From: Ulva prolifera
Lineage: Eukaryota > Chlorophyta > Ulvophyceae > Ulvales > Ulvaceae
Direction: 5' to 3'
Assembly: GCA_023078555.1 (NCBI GenBank)
Contig: CM041201.1
Coordinates: forward strand, 8,563,172-8,627,171
DNA length: 64,000 nucleotides
Every line of letters starts with the position of its first letter. Position 1 is the first letter of the stretch. A program made the position numbers and the translations under genes. Shown piece after piece: positions 45,955-57,820 of the stretch. Below the pieces are notes generated by a model that saw only the letters and a program-made list of their open reading frames with translations, was not told where the DNA came from and searched no databases.

Positions 45955-48793
45955 TCACTTTGACGGTGATGATCTCCCACGCCGAGGCATTTCATGTGTC
46001 AATCCAGGGTAGCCAGTCTTGGACAGGAGGAGTTTAAGGTCATGATCAGCCTGGCGGAAAAATAGCTCCAAAAATTTAACAGTATGTATATCCAAATCTG
46101 ACAGCTCAGATTTGTTGTAGCCTCCATTGTAGCCCCATACATTTTGAAGGTTTTTCTGATGAAAGTATGGGCCATCAACCTCCGCAAAATCCAGAATCGT
46201 GTTCAGAATTGGCAGAGGATCCTTGCCGTGAAGGTCGTCACTGTTGATAAACATGAACCTCGACTTGGGAAAGTGCCCAAACCACCAGGACAGCTGTGCC
46301 GCATACATGGACACTGACAGAGTGAGAAATGGCTGAGCGTGGCACGGCTGCTTGTTGAAGTGCCACATCTGGTTGCAGGTCTTTTGTGATGGGAAGGTCA
46401 CCTTGCAGCTGTAGCAGTCTGCCCAGGTCTTAGGGAACATCTGGCCCTGGACACAGCAGCGCTGTTGCAAAGCATGCCTAGCAGGTGTACGAAACAGGAG
46501 GGACGAATTGTTAAGGCTGTCGCGCAGAAGCACACCTTTCTGTTGAACGCGCAGCCTTGTTTCTCCAGCAGTTCAGCTTCTGCCATCACAATCTCAGCAA
46601 ATGTGGGGAATTGGCAAGGCTGAGTTGGGTGCCTCTGGGCGTGCTCTCTGCAAGCCATCTTCTTGCTCATCTTCCACGCAGAGTACGCTCTGGCAATTGG
46701 ATCCTGCATGATAGCAGTGCCTGCTGGGCCATTTGAGCGCATGTTTCATTGAAGCACAGCACCGACAGGCCAAGCGGCGGTTTGCTTCTTCCGAATTGCA
46801 TATACTGCGCATTTGGAGAGTTTGCTGGGGGTCAATGGGGACAAGTAAACCAGAATAAACACCAATACTACCAAATACAAATGCACCAGGTCTGCATAAA
46901 CAATGCTATAACAGCAATTTGAGATGGTCACTTCATGTGGTCAAGCCCTGCATGGATGTGGGGTACATAGCTATCCTCAGCATATCGCACCCGCAGCAGG
47001 ACGATAAATTTTGCATGTGGCCACATAGCCTTGATCCGTGGTGCAGCCATGGCATTGTACATATAGTCCGGAGTTGCATCAACAAGAGTGTAATTGACAG
47101 CCTGCGGGTGTTCATGCAGGTGTGGCAACTTCCATGTCTTCTGTGGAAAACAGGCGAGATATGCCCTCTTGGCATCTTTTGGCAAAGGCCATCGATTGAA
47201 AAAATGTACCTCCTTTGCCCAGGGGTTTTTTCCCTGCCTGCATACTTTTATCGCATCACTAGGCTGCTGCAAGAGAGCATTGAGCACAAGCGCAAGTGCA
47301 ATTCAGTAGAGCAACAGATTGCCACTGTTGCAGCGTGTATTACTTGCATGGCCATTGACACCTTGTTGATGGCGAAACATGCACCGAAGAGACTGGACAG
47401 AATCAACCCTCTGTTATTGCAAAACAGGAGTGCAACCATCTATGCAGATAGCTCCGTTGCATGACTGCAGTCAAATCTCATGGTGTATGGCTCAAGCTTG
47501 GGACCCCAAGCTGCATGCCAGCAAAAGCTTTCGATGTGGAAAGGGAGCTCACCCGTAAGCATGGTCAGCACCAACGAAACCTTTGTGCTTTGCCAGTGCA
47601 TTGAAAAGGAACGTCGTGCCTCCCTTCTGGGTGCCCAGAATAAACATGATGCGCCGCCGCTCGTCCAGTGGAGATCCAAGGTCGCGCTCGAGTGCAGGAC
47701 ACATTTTCTTGCGCGAGTGTATGCTCAGAGACCCTTCTGTTTCCTTCTGAAAGGCATACGGAGACCTGGTTCTATGTCCTTCAGCATGAGCCCGAGGATC
47801 ATACTCTTTCTCTCGTGCGATTAGAACATCCAGCCGGTCTCGCAAGGCTTTCTCAAGCTTGAGATCATGCTTCTCTGTGGCTTCTTGGCCATTAAAGCGC
47901 ATCTCAAGCCATAGCTGCACACGTGCTGGCTTGGAAAACAGGACACATCACTGTGTTAATAAAAGCATCGGCATGGAAATGCGCAGTCACGCCTGGATGC
48001 ATCAAAGCAGCAACGATGAGATATATGCAACAATACTGTGCATGGCCGGGGCTGGAAGTGATCGCACAGTCCCTTCATCGGGTGCGGTACAGCACAATGG
48101 TGCAACAGAAACATGACCAGAAAAGCTTACATCGTCCTCAGCAACAGCCTTGATAGATCCGTGCATGGAAGCATGTTGTGCATAGAGATTTGAGAGCTCC
48201 GTAGCCATCTGGATGTCCACACGGCGGTTGCCACCATGCTTCCTCAATGAAGCATCTCCATATGCGATCGACCGGAAATACTCTAAATACTTCGCGCGTG
48301 TGAAAGGCGGCTCAAATGCTTTTGTGCCCAGCCCAATATTCCCCATGGTGTTGTCCATGGCATCCATGACCTTTTGCCTTGGCTTGCCTTTAGCATCAGG
48401 CTGAGCATGGTCATTAAAGCCTGTGCCTGCACACGCCCCAACGCTCGACAGCAAGTCGAAAATCTGGAAGGACCCACATTGAAGTGCTTCTTCAACATAC
48501 CGCTGGTGCTCTGCTCTCATATGTCACACAATGAAGCACTCACCCAGCACATCCAAATCCCACAGGAGATTGCTTGCTACGTAGCCAAAGCCGAGTGCAG
48601 CTACGAAGGCGATCGCCAGAAATATTTGCTCTGTGCTCCATGTAGCTCTATAGCTGGGATGCCTGCGGGGCCTTCGAGGACTGCTGTGGTCAGATCTAGG
48701 CGATGCTGCCCTGTCACCGCCTGCGAAACGACGGTACGCTGGCGGGTCTGGAGTCCACTCGAACGGAGACGCACTACCTTGCATCCCTATCAT
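45955..48793 (-). CDS. Type II membrane (Golgi-type) sulfotransferase
   Basis: Exons: 48544-48793, 48131-48489, 47553-47929, 46991-47237, 46536-46703 and 45955-46446, giving 630 residues in phase. A cytoplasmic Arg/Ser/Pro-rich head is followed by one membrane helix (about residues 56-78, IFLAIAFVAALGFGYVASNL), then a lumenal stem. The 5'-phosphosulfate loop is IMFILGTQKGGTTFLFNAL (Lys305). The 3'-phosphate loop is HAKFIVLLRDPIARAYSAW. The acceptor region contains GKNPWAKEVHFFNRW and VDATPDYMYN, as in carbohydrate and heparan-type sulfotransferases. It would transfer sulfate from PAPS to a glycan or protein in the Golgi; the acceptor is not predictable. Exon 3 may start at 47929 (AAG acceptor) or 47914 (CAG); both keep phase. 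Confidence 0.88.
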
Positions 48794-50880
48794 TGCTTAG
48801 CGTCAATGCCGCATGTGGAGCAGGCGGCGATTGTAGACGCGCCCCTGCTGATCAGCGAACACGCCTTTGCTGTCTATCAAACGAACGCAAGGAAGCACAC
48901 AGCTAACACAAAAGCTCCGTCATACTCTTCTGATATCATGATGCTGTCGGGGTGAACTGAGATGTCATCTTGGGGGGTCACGCGATCAACCAGACCTGCC
49001 TGAACACGTCCAGGTCTGTCCCCCTCCACCAATACCCCTTTGCATCGCTTGCGAAAAAGCTATCAGAAACGCATCAATATGTCTGGCAGCGGCATTTGGT
49101 ATGTTCCGGGCACGTGCACTATACACCGTAGCCTGTCGACGAGTGCACGCATTCATGATATGATATTGCCTATGCATGCCGTTGTTTGCGACAGGGGCCC
49201 CGCGGGGTTGCTGCAGTATTTTGACCGAGCGTCCTCTGACCGCGAATGCACAGGATCGTAGACCTTATTATATGGACTTTGCGCATCACGATCGAGCTTC
49301 GCAGTCGTATCTCTGCTTGGCTTGGAGCATTGCTCACTGTGCATATGCAGCCTGCTGTTGACCTGGTAGGGCTCATCAAGCTGCCGCGGGCCATCCTTAT
49401 TCACGATCCCCTAGCTGATAAACGCGTGATATGATGCAACATCATGATCGTAAGCATCCGTTGCGACAGCCAATCCAAACATTCCTCATGGTCACCTGTG
49501 AACACTGCCGCTAGCTGAAACTGCCTTTCAGCAGACTTGAAGCGTCGATAGTGCACGCAGCGCCTATATCTAGCGGTTCTTTGTTCATATACGTTCCGTC
49601 GTGATGCAAGTATGGGCCAAGCGGCGACACCATAGCCAGGTCTGCAGCCTACACCTGGCTCGCAGCGACGGACATTCGCCCTGTTCGGAGCCGCTTTGGG
49701 TGCTCTGTGGTATCTTGCGCAGGTCAGTAATCGTGGGAATTGATGCACGCCCTGGGATGCGATTGTACCGCTGGAGAGGATGTCATGGTGAGGTATTCCA
49801 CATGAAGCAGCCACTTGTGCATCTACAGAATATGTACCGCCCCCGATCTTGAAGCCAACATTTTCACGGCGAGATTCCTGCTTGGATCGGACCACTTGCG
49901 GGCGTGCGATGCCACCTGATGTGCTGCTTTCCCTCTCTTCGGAACGATGGCGTCTCTCCTTTTTTGTGCACGGCTTATGCAGGAGCACAGACCGCCTTCA
50001 ACTTCCAAAGGCACCTTGGACACCAATAAGATCTTCTAGGACTAACGCTCAACAAATGATGGAATTACGTGATACTTTCAAGCTCTGTGTGCAGTTGTAC
50101 AGGCGGAGGCTGTTTGATTAGTGATCCGCCACACGCGGCACTGTATTGATAGCTCCCTAGTACCTTGAATTTCTTACTTCTATCACTTGCAACGCCTTGC
50201 AGCAGGTCAAGTCATTGTGCACCTCCGTGCCACCCAGCATGTCCACAGGCACCCTTCTTTCGCAGCCATGCAGCCCGCCAGGCCCGGTGTAGCTGCACAT
50301 GTGAGCGCATGCACCCGCCCTGACCCAGCATCCATGGCAGTGTGGCTGGGGCCTCCGATAGTATGCAGCCAGAGGTTGTGCTACATGCTGCCTCCAGGCT
50401 GCTGAAGCCATGCACGCCCTCCTCCTCTGCAACGACCTGCTTTGTCCCAGGAGCAGCATGTCAAGGTAGTGCTTGGCTGCTACGGATGCACTTTTGAAGA
50501 GGGGAGCTACAGTGCCATCTGCTGCCTCCGCAATTGCAATCTCGGCGCTTCTGGCTCAGCAGGCAGCTGATCCCGTGCTGTCGGAATGCCAAAGAAGGGG
50601 TCTGCTGGGCACATGCTGAACTAGTAGCATCTGATTGATTGGACAGCCACATCCTAGCAAAGCCGCCCTGCACGTGCAGCACAGGCCAGGGGCATGCTGA
50701 CAATCAAGCTGGCAGGACAAAGCATGCTCAGCATATCCCAATTCGGAAATAGGTGCCGCACAATTGGAATTTGAGAGTGCAGCGACTGCTTCAAGATGCT
50801 AGCTGGGCAGTTGCTGTGATGCAGGGACGTTCGTTTGTAATGCGTGGGGAGGACCAGGTTGCGTCGCTGCTGGGCGCCTC
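48794..50880. other. 2.1-kb interval without a supported gene
   Basis: The longest open frame is 49401-49988 on the minus strand (195 residues, Arg-rich, with NVGFKIGGGTYSVDAQVAAS). It has no recognised domain and could contain exons of a small unidentified gene. The rest shows nothing recognisable. Confidence 0.3.
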
Positions 50881-51954
50881 ATGAAGCACTGCAGAATGCA
50901 GCTATGGCTGACGGTGCGCTTGTATGTATGTCTAAATGTAATTGATGTTGCGTGTGTGTTCTCTTTGCCACCTGGGGTGCTGAGGCTGATGCCCGTTCAG
51001 GTGAGGCGTGATGCCCAACTTCATGTGATCTCGCCTTGCAGGCTGGCGCCAAGTCTGGCCCCTGTACACTTTAGGTGCACTAGTTCACAATCCACCGCGA
51101 TTCGGGGTCACTCTCAACGGGGGCCGGGGGTGGGCGGGGACTTTCATTCCCGCATCACGGCCATTGCGGCAGAACTGAAACGATATGCACACATCAGACT
51201 TGCCTTACAGGCTCCACCCGAGCCTGAGCATCGCCGCCGACGTGGGCCACCCAGGGTGTCCAAACGTCTCGGCATGCATGATCAGCCGTCCAAACAAAGC
51301 CCTCTCACAATCACGTACTCAAATCTTACCCGTGAGAAGGTCGTGGCTGTCATGTGGTTGGCATACCTTGAACAACGATTTGAGAAGCGTGGTCGCGACA
51401 ATAAGGTCACTGGAGAGTGGTTGCGTGGTGTGATAACACACGAACTAGGGTCACTAGCCCCGTTTATGGACTCCGTTGAGCCCGGTCTTGTGCGTGTGCT
51501 AATGTCTGCTCGTTCGGGTCTGTCTCCTTTCTTGTGTAGGCACCGTAGTGAAAAGCATTTGGAATATTCACGTGCTGCTGATGTCTTCACATCCTACATC
51601 GCACGTGCACCCATCGGGGCAGTTCTGCCACCTGTCCCAGTGGCACATCGTGATCGGCATGTCTCCGCCGTTGCGGTTTTGGTGCGGCAGTTGCTCGCAC
51701 GGCCAGGTCCTTATGACAGTGCCTCTGGTGTTTCGTGGTCTGATGTAGCGGTTGTGCTTATTGTCGGTGTTGATGGTGTCGGTGGTGATGCTGGGGTGTC
51801 GGGTGTTGCAAATCGCCCGTCCCCTCTCGGTGAATTGGCTCGTGTTGTTGCATTCTGTGGCGCAAGTCAGAGTTTGCGGCAGCATGTTGCTTGGATGCCT
51901 CTTTCGGTCCCGGATTTCGGAGTTGTCAATGTCCAAATGGATACGGCTATGTAA
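50881..51954 (+). CDS. Unidentified 357-residue ORF, possibly mobile-element-derived
   Basis: An intronless open frame unlike the intron-rich host genes around it. It has a basic middle (EPEHRRRRGPPRVSKRLG) and a helix-rich section (YSNLTREKVVAVMWLAYLEQ, VTGEWLRGVITHELGSLAPF). The C-terminal part is Val/Ala/Gly-rich and uses many T-ending codons, unlike its neighbours but like the retrotransposon fragment downstream. The stop is only 5 bp before a CATA microsatellite. No family recognised. Start chosen as the first ATG of the frame; the true N-terminus is unknown. Confidence 0.35.
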   Translation: MKHCRMQLWLTVRLYVCLNVIDVACVFSLPPGVLRLMPVQVRRDAQLHVISPCRLAPSLAPVHFRCTSSQSTAIRGHSQRGPGVGGDFHSRITAIAAELKRYAHIRLALQAPPEPEHRRRRGPPRVSKRLGMHDQPSKQSPLTITYSNLTREKVVAVMWLAYLEQRFEKRGRDNKVTGEWLRGVITHELGSLAPFMDSVEPGLVRVLMSARSGLSPFLCRHRSEKHLEYSRAADVFTSYIARAPIGAVLPPVPVAHRDRHVSAVAVLVRQLLARPGPYDSASGVSWSDVAVVLIVGVDGVGGDAGVSGVANRPSPLGELARVVAFCGASQSLRQHVAWMPLSVPDFGVVNVQMDTAM

Positions 51955-51959
51955 TCATG

Positions 51960-52684
51960 CATACATACATACATACACTCCGGCCGCCGACGCCGATGCT
52001 GGACACAGCGCCCAGATGGGGCGCCACGCGCCAGACGCAGCGCGGGCTGCGGCCCTGGCGGCGGCGGCGGCGGCGCCGGGTGGTCAGGACCCGGCGGGGC
52101 CTGGGGAGCAGGCCGCTGCCGCGCAGGCGACGGCGCTGGATCAGGTGTTCAGGGCAGTGGCCCAGGAGAAACTCGGGGACATCATGTTTATGCCGCCGGG
52201 TGACCCTTTGTGCATAGGAGATGTGTCGGTTGTGAACCCCTGTGCTGGTTCCTATTGCGGCCGTGCGGCCCGCGAGGACGGGGGTGCTGCGGAGACGCGG
52301 GACGTGCAGAAACGCACTGCTTATCGTTTGTACGACCCTGATGCGTATAGTTTTGTGCCGTTGTCGCATGAGACGCATGGTCGATTGGGACGGCCTGCCA
52401 TGAATCACTTGAATCGGCTGGCGGAGGTTGCGTCTCGGTGTGGCAAGGTGAACCGTGCTTTGTTTGTGACGAATGCTCTGCGCCGGTTGAGTGTGGCGTT
52501 GTGCAAGGGGAATGCTCTTGTGCTCCGTGCGGGGCTTCACTCTTTGGCTGGCATCACCGGCCGAGCTGTGGTACGTGCTCGTGCCCGGCCTAGTGCCATG
52601 ACTGCGTGAGTGGATAAGCGTGTGTATTCCTGGCAACGGCTCGCTTCCCGGCCTCTGTCCTTTGTAACTACATACATACATAGA
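51960..52684 (+). mobile_element. 5'-truncated retrotransposon (LINE-like) 3' fragment in a CATA microsatellite
   Basis: A (CATA)n stretch at 51960-51978 and another at 52669-52683 bracket about 690 bp. An open frame running to 52609 contains MPPGDPLCIGDVSVVNPCAG, RDVQKRTAYRLYDP, YSFVPLSHETHGRLGRPAMN and RRLSVALCKGN. From memory this block pattern follows the reverse transcriptase in many algal and plant non-LTR elements. No reverse-transcriptase motif is present, so this would be the 3' end of a 5'-truncated copy, as target-primed reverse transcription leaves. The class (non-LTR versus other) is inferred, not proven. Confidence 0.5.
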
Positions 52685-53500
52685 TGCTGTGGGTCGTGTC
52701 TAATGGCACGAGTTTCTGTGAGTGTAACATTCAGCAGGTTCTTTCCCCTGGCCAGAAGGCCAAAGCAACAGGAGTAGTGACGGTCTGCGCATCCTGTGCT
52801 AAGATGTGCCGCACTCCAATTCACATCGCAAAGGCTGAGCCTATGGAGATCAAACCACTTTCAGAACAGGACACACATTTGAAGAGGCCAACTGTTTGAC
52901 ATGGACTAGGTTTGTTTTTTGTGTATTTGGAATGCACATGTGGGAGCAATGGATTGCACAATAAAGGAAGGGCAAGCTCTGGGCAAATGATGGCATCTGA
53001 AGGCGATGTTGCAGTCGCCGCTAGTGGTGAAGACAAAAGCGACGACTCAGCTGAGCTCAGTGCAGACTGTGCATGCATGGCTGCAGCTGTTGTGGTAGAC
53101 GTATATTCATATGGCCATCTGCACTTGTGTGAGGCCGCACAGACAGTAGTAGTATCCAGCACTTTGGTCGTTTGGTCCAGGGCCAGTGATACACATGCGG
53201 CCACATATTCGGTGGCGTCGTACCGAGCGAGGTCTGCTTGCACCACACGTGCGATAGGCCTGTGTGCTACACGTGTATCCGTGCCGAAATCGTATCATGC
53301 ATTCCGAACAAAAAGACCTGCAACAGAACAGCAACAGTTTACTATTGCGCGGTCGTCACACAGGGAGCAGATAATCGAATCCTTGTCCGAGGGAGAATGT
53401 GTCATATCACACTTCTCGTTCGTTCGGAACGATAGTTGACCACGAAGTCCCGGGCGTCTCAATTGTTGCTAGTGCCTGCTCTTTGAGATCAGCGGTCATT
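52685..53500. other. Gap upstream of the first DAG-lipase-like gene
   Basis: Open frames on both strands here (for example 52912-53439 +) show no recognisable domain. It presumably includes the promoter of the next gene. Confidence 0.35.
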
Positions 53501-56500
53501 ATGTCGGGATCAGATGATGGTGATGAAGGAAGCCGGCAAGGAGTGCTGGGAGCTTTGAATAACACGGGCAAAAATTCAGGGCTGAAGCGGGGATTCCGCG
53601 GAATTAGCCAACGCCTGGCCATCAGCTGTGGGCACGCCTCCGCGTCCATCGCTGAATTGTCGGCGCGATGACATTTGATGCCGAAGCTATGAAAATTTCG
53701 TGTTCGATTGCAGGAGACTTGTGAACCGCACCAGCTATGCAATCGCGAGCACCGTCGGGCTGGTCATTTCTCCAATTGGCGGTGTCTGCGTGCTTGGAGC
53801 AGGGTCCGTCATAGCCGGCACCATCCTGGGAGCAAGGAAGTCTGCACAGATAATTGTCGTGTCTGCAGGGATAATTTCGACTATGCAGTTTCTGTATGGC
53901 TTTGTGTCCAGTCCTGCTAGGGAGCTTAGCGGCATTGAAGTTCTGGCTCAAATCTCTGGCGGAGACGACACGATGTGGTAGGACTTTGTACTTGACGCTC
54001 TATCATTTCCCTCGAGAATTTTGTCGACTTCGTGCATCTCTGCTGGTGACCTGGCTTTGTGCGACAGTGCATGGCTGCGTGTGTAAATGCATGCCATAGA
54101 GCCTGCATGCTCTTTGCAAATGGGCAGTCACCTGAGTCAGTACATACACCACCATTCCCATCTCATGGCGGCGCAGTGGACTGCTGAGAATTGGTCACAC
54201 AAGCCTGGTGTGCCTGCGACTGAGTCTGTCACACTGAGACTGGGATCGTTACGCAGGAAGGCTGGAAAGAAGCTGATGAAAACGTTTGACAAGTGCGGCC
54301 CCCATGCACACATGCCCATCGCCGTCTCGCGGGGCCTTGCCTCCCTAGCCTTCACTCCGCTGACTGAGCCAAGTTCTTTGCAAGCTGAGTGCGCAGTGTG
54401 ATCCAGAAAGCGTATGTGCCCCAGTGACTGTGCCACATGTTTCCAATGGTGGCTTCAGGGACCGTTCTTGTCGCAGACTTTTCTTCGTGACATAAGCAGT
54501 GATGCAGCATTCTGACCAATGCCGTACCTGTCATGTCCAATGTGCACTGCGATCGTGCTTGCGCTGCAAGTCAATGCGCTACTGTAGGAGCAGTGTCCAC
54601 CTGCATGCCGCGTGACTTCAGCTACACTACGCAGGCTCCTGAAAGCCTTTCCCCAGCTCAACCGGTCCCGGATTGCTGCTCTCCGTGATGGCGCACCTGA
54701 CGAGCTGCTGCTCCGTGTCATGACATTGATCGGCAAGCACCAAAAGCAACACCAGCCAGAGGAGGCAAAAGGGGCGCGCAAGAACGCCTTTGACGGCACC
54801 TCTCCCAAAGACGAAGACGGGGGCAAGGACGACTCAGGGCCAGGGACAGCCGCCCGGGAAGAGGTGATCCAGGTGTGTGCTGATGCAATGAGAGTGCGAC
54901 TGCAGACCCCTCAGGCAGCATTCTCATGCCACGGTCCAACGGCAATGACTTCGCGCTCTGGTCTAGCGGGCCCGTCTGCGTTCTTCCTCAAGCCATTCTC
55001 TGCTAGCCGAAGATGAGTACAGTGCATCGTGGTCCCATCACACGACATGACCCCCCCCCCCCCCCCCTTCGCACTGCTTAGATTCATAGCAGGGCATCAT
55101 GTGGTGGCCCAGGTCTCACAGATCTTCATACGTTGTGAATCACAACCTGTAATTCCAATGACGAGGCTGCAAACTCACTCATCATCGTTGCAGGAGCTGC
55201 GGCACTGGATCCACTTTGCCGAGGCGGCGTACTACGACATGGACACAGAGGACAAGATCAGCGCCTGGCTTCGCGAGGAGAACTGCGAGCTGCTCTATGC
55301 GTCCAAGCAGAACGCGCCCAACGCGCCCGTCTACTTTGTGGCGGTGCACCATGACCGCAAGGAGCTGATCGTCTCTCTGCGGGGCACTGTGAGCGTGGAT
55401 GACGCCGTCACTGACATGATTGGTGCGGTCAGGGTACCTCCAAGCCCAGTGATCTGCACCCCACGCACTCGCATGCCGGTGCCAAATGGGGCTTGCCTTT
55501 GTGGCGAGAAGCTCTATCCTTTCCCTGTGAACGCCCCCAGGGCTACACTGGTGACTGCTGTGCTCTTTGCTCACATCACCGCAAAGGAGTGCTTGCACAC
55601 CTGCCGGGAGTTAGCACCCTGACTCACGCCGCATGAAGTTTCTGTCTGTAGACGACTGAATTCACGGCCCTCGCGCGGCCATGGTCAAACGCACGGACCA
55701 CGCATTGAACACAGGGTGAGTGTGAGGGATCCATCTGGGATGCGCCTTCGACAGCAATGCGCCCCACGAGCTGCGGCTAGCTGCTTTGTGGCCTGGCCCA
55801 CGCCAGCACCCTACAGGATGTATGGCAGCCCATTCCTCTTGCAGCCAACTGGCCATTTGCTCACCACCCACCATTCTGCACGCAACAATGCGGGTATCTG
55901 CATGAGCTGCACAAAACACTGCACTCTCTGTGTTCCACGCCGACCTGTGCTATGTGTGCTATGGTCATGCTGCGGCGTGCTGTGCAGTTACGCCTATGTG
56001 CTGGGGAGACGACGACGACCACCGCGTGCACAGCGGCATCGGCAAGAGCGCCGACACCGTGTACACACGCCTGAAGCACCTCGCGCCGGCGTTCGCGGGC
56101 AACGGCTACTCCATCGTGCTCATCGGCCACTCCCTTGGCGCCGGCGCCGCGGCACTGCTCGCGTGGAGGCTGCGCAAGCAAGACGGGATCGAGAACGTGC
56201 GCGCAATCGCATACGCGACGCCGCCTTGTGCTTCGCCGAGTCTCGCTGAGGAGTGCCGGGATTTTGTCGTGACGTGTGTGTTCCGGGATGACGCCGTGCC
56301 GCGCCTCGCACCCAAGGCGATTGTTTCGCTGGAGAAGCAACTGTTGGAGCTGGACTGGGACGAGATGAAGGAGCTTGCGGACGCCTGGGGGCCAGTTGGC
56401 AAGATCATATATGGGCGCGCGTCGGAGGCGGCGAAGAATAACAAAGAGAAGCTGGACGAGCTCGAGCAGAAGCACAAGGAGGACCCGCTTGGGCATAAGA

Positions 56501-56904
56501 GCAAAAACGAAGATGGGGACGATGGCGGCGATGGTGAAAATGGCAATGACAGTGGCGAGCAGAATGGGGATGAGGGCTCGGAGGGTGGAGGCAGCGTGAT
56601 GATGGACCCGACAGTGCCGGGGCAGATCGTGTTGCTTCATGCAGCGTCAGATGACGCAAAGAAGATGAAGGCTGCACAGGTGAGGTCCGGGGAGGGCGAA
56701 GGGGCGTCGGTGCCGGACGACCAGAGGGAGATGGAGTTTGAGGCTGTGGAGATCGGGGCGCAGGAGGCGTGCCTGTGCGCGTTCCGGCTGGCCCAGCAGG
56801 CGGTGAATGACCATCTGCTGGATCAGTACCGCATGGGCCTGCAGATGCGGCCGCGCATTCCGGGGGGTGCCGAGGACGACCCGGCTCATGCGCGGCTTGA
56901 GTGA
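53501..56904 (+). CDS. DAG-lipase-like class 3 lipase, copy A
   Basis: Exons: 53501-53658, 53714-53977, 54257-54292, 54635-54872, 55194-55422 and 55988-56904, giving 613 residues in phase. The N-terminus is acidic (MSGSDDGDEGSRQG). Exon 2 encodes a hydrophobic membrane hairpin (SYAIASTVGLVISPIGGVCV ... IIVVSAGIISTMQFLYGFVS). The lipase domain begins ELRHWIHFAEAAYYDMDTED, then VYFVAVHHDRKELIVSLRGT, HSGIGKSADTVYTRLKHLAP, GYSIVLIGHSLGAGAAALLA (nucleophile Ser357), FVVTCVFRDDAVPRLAPKAI (Asp409/410) and DHLLDQYRMGLQM (candidate His). This order matches sn-1-specific diacylglycerol lipases and related class 3 lipases, which act on membrane DAG. An acidic insert (about 56460-56600) lies between the Asp and His regions. 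The nearest paralogue is immediately downstream. Intron 4 holds a C17 run. Confidence 0.85.
55051..55067. repeat. Homopolymer (C)17 in intron 4 of DAG-lipase-like copy A
   Basis: A sense-strand C-run in intron 54873-55193. Copy B has only a short C-rich stretch (around 59743-59757) at the matching place. Confidence 0.9.
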
Positions 56905-57820
56905 GCGTCAGGCGTGCAGGCATGGGATGTGCCGTGATGGAGAATTCAAGAGTTAGTGAGATCTCATCACTGCTGTGAACATGACCTTGTGCAGTCAGGC
57001 GTTGTGGGCCAGTGGCCAAGTTGGTGTGTGTATATATGATTCGTTGGATGTGGATGGGGCCTGGTCACATGTCCACGCGAACCTGTCAATTTCACGTATT
57101 TCTGTACATTCCTGGCGAGGCAAAGGACTATTGCACTGTTGTACTGTCCGTTTCAAAGATAAAGTTCTGTGTTTTTCTGTGACTGAGGGGTGCATGCGGC
57201 CTGCCGGTGTAATTACATGCACATGTCTAGCATTCCTGGGCTTGAGATTCAGGCTGTGCAACGTGTGATCGCTGAATGCTTGCGTTATCTGTTGGTCTGG
57301 GTGTAGCCGTTGTGCACATGCAGCTGCACACGATGTGCATGCATTCGCGTTGAGTTGCCAATCCTTATCACCTGGCTCGATCATCAGATACAGACAGGCA
57401 CGAAGTTATAATGTTCATAAGGAAAGGCCATGCGCTCAGATGGAGCAGGCTCTGTATCTGTGGCACCAACAAACCACAAGGCCTAACGGGTAGCACCACC
57501 GCCTGGCGCTCTAACTCAACGTCATTGCGACAAAGTCGTGTCACGAATATGCCGCGTGCTCCTGAGGATTTATGGGGTGAGCACCTGGGCGCGCTGTCCC
57601 CACGACACCCGACAAGCGCCGTGCAACACGGTTTGCCTGTTACGCAGGTGGATAACGCGTTGAAGCCGAGGGTAATCACCAATGTCGAAGCTAGCAATGC
57701 CATCGCGCGCAAAGGATTTCCGTGTGGACTAACAGAATTGATCGGCGTAGAACAGAAGCCGACAAGTATATCCCGGTGGCATCGTATCCAACAAGTGTGT
57801 GCTCTCCGCCATACGTCGAC
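56905..57820. other. Gap between the two DAG-lipase-like copies
   Basis: 3' flank of copy A and 5' flank of copy B. TGTAA at 57208. The segment at about 57435-57660 has a diverged match at about 62345-62590, one repeat unit further on. Confidence 0.5.
57208..57212 (+). terminator. TGTAA poly(A) signal of copy A
   Basis: 304 nt after the stop. Copy B has TGTAA 303 nt after its stop, so the position is conserved between the duplicates. Confidence 0.5.

Noticed and set aside
52684-52899. Cys cluster (VVTVCASCAKMC) resembling part of a UBR-type zinc box
   Set aside because: Too short, the remaining zinc ligands are missing, and the frame stops soon after without a splice partner.
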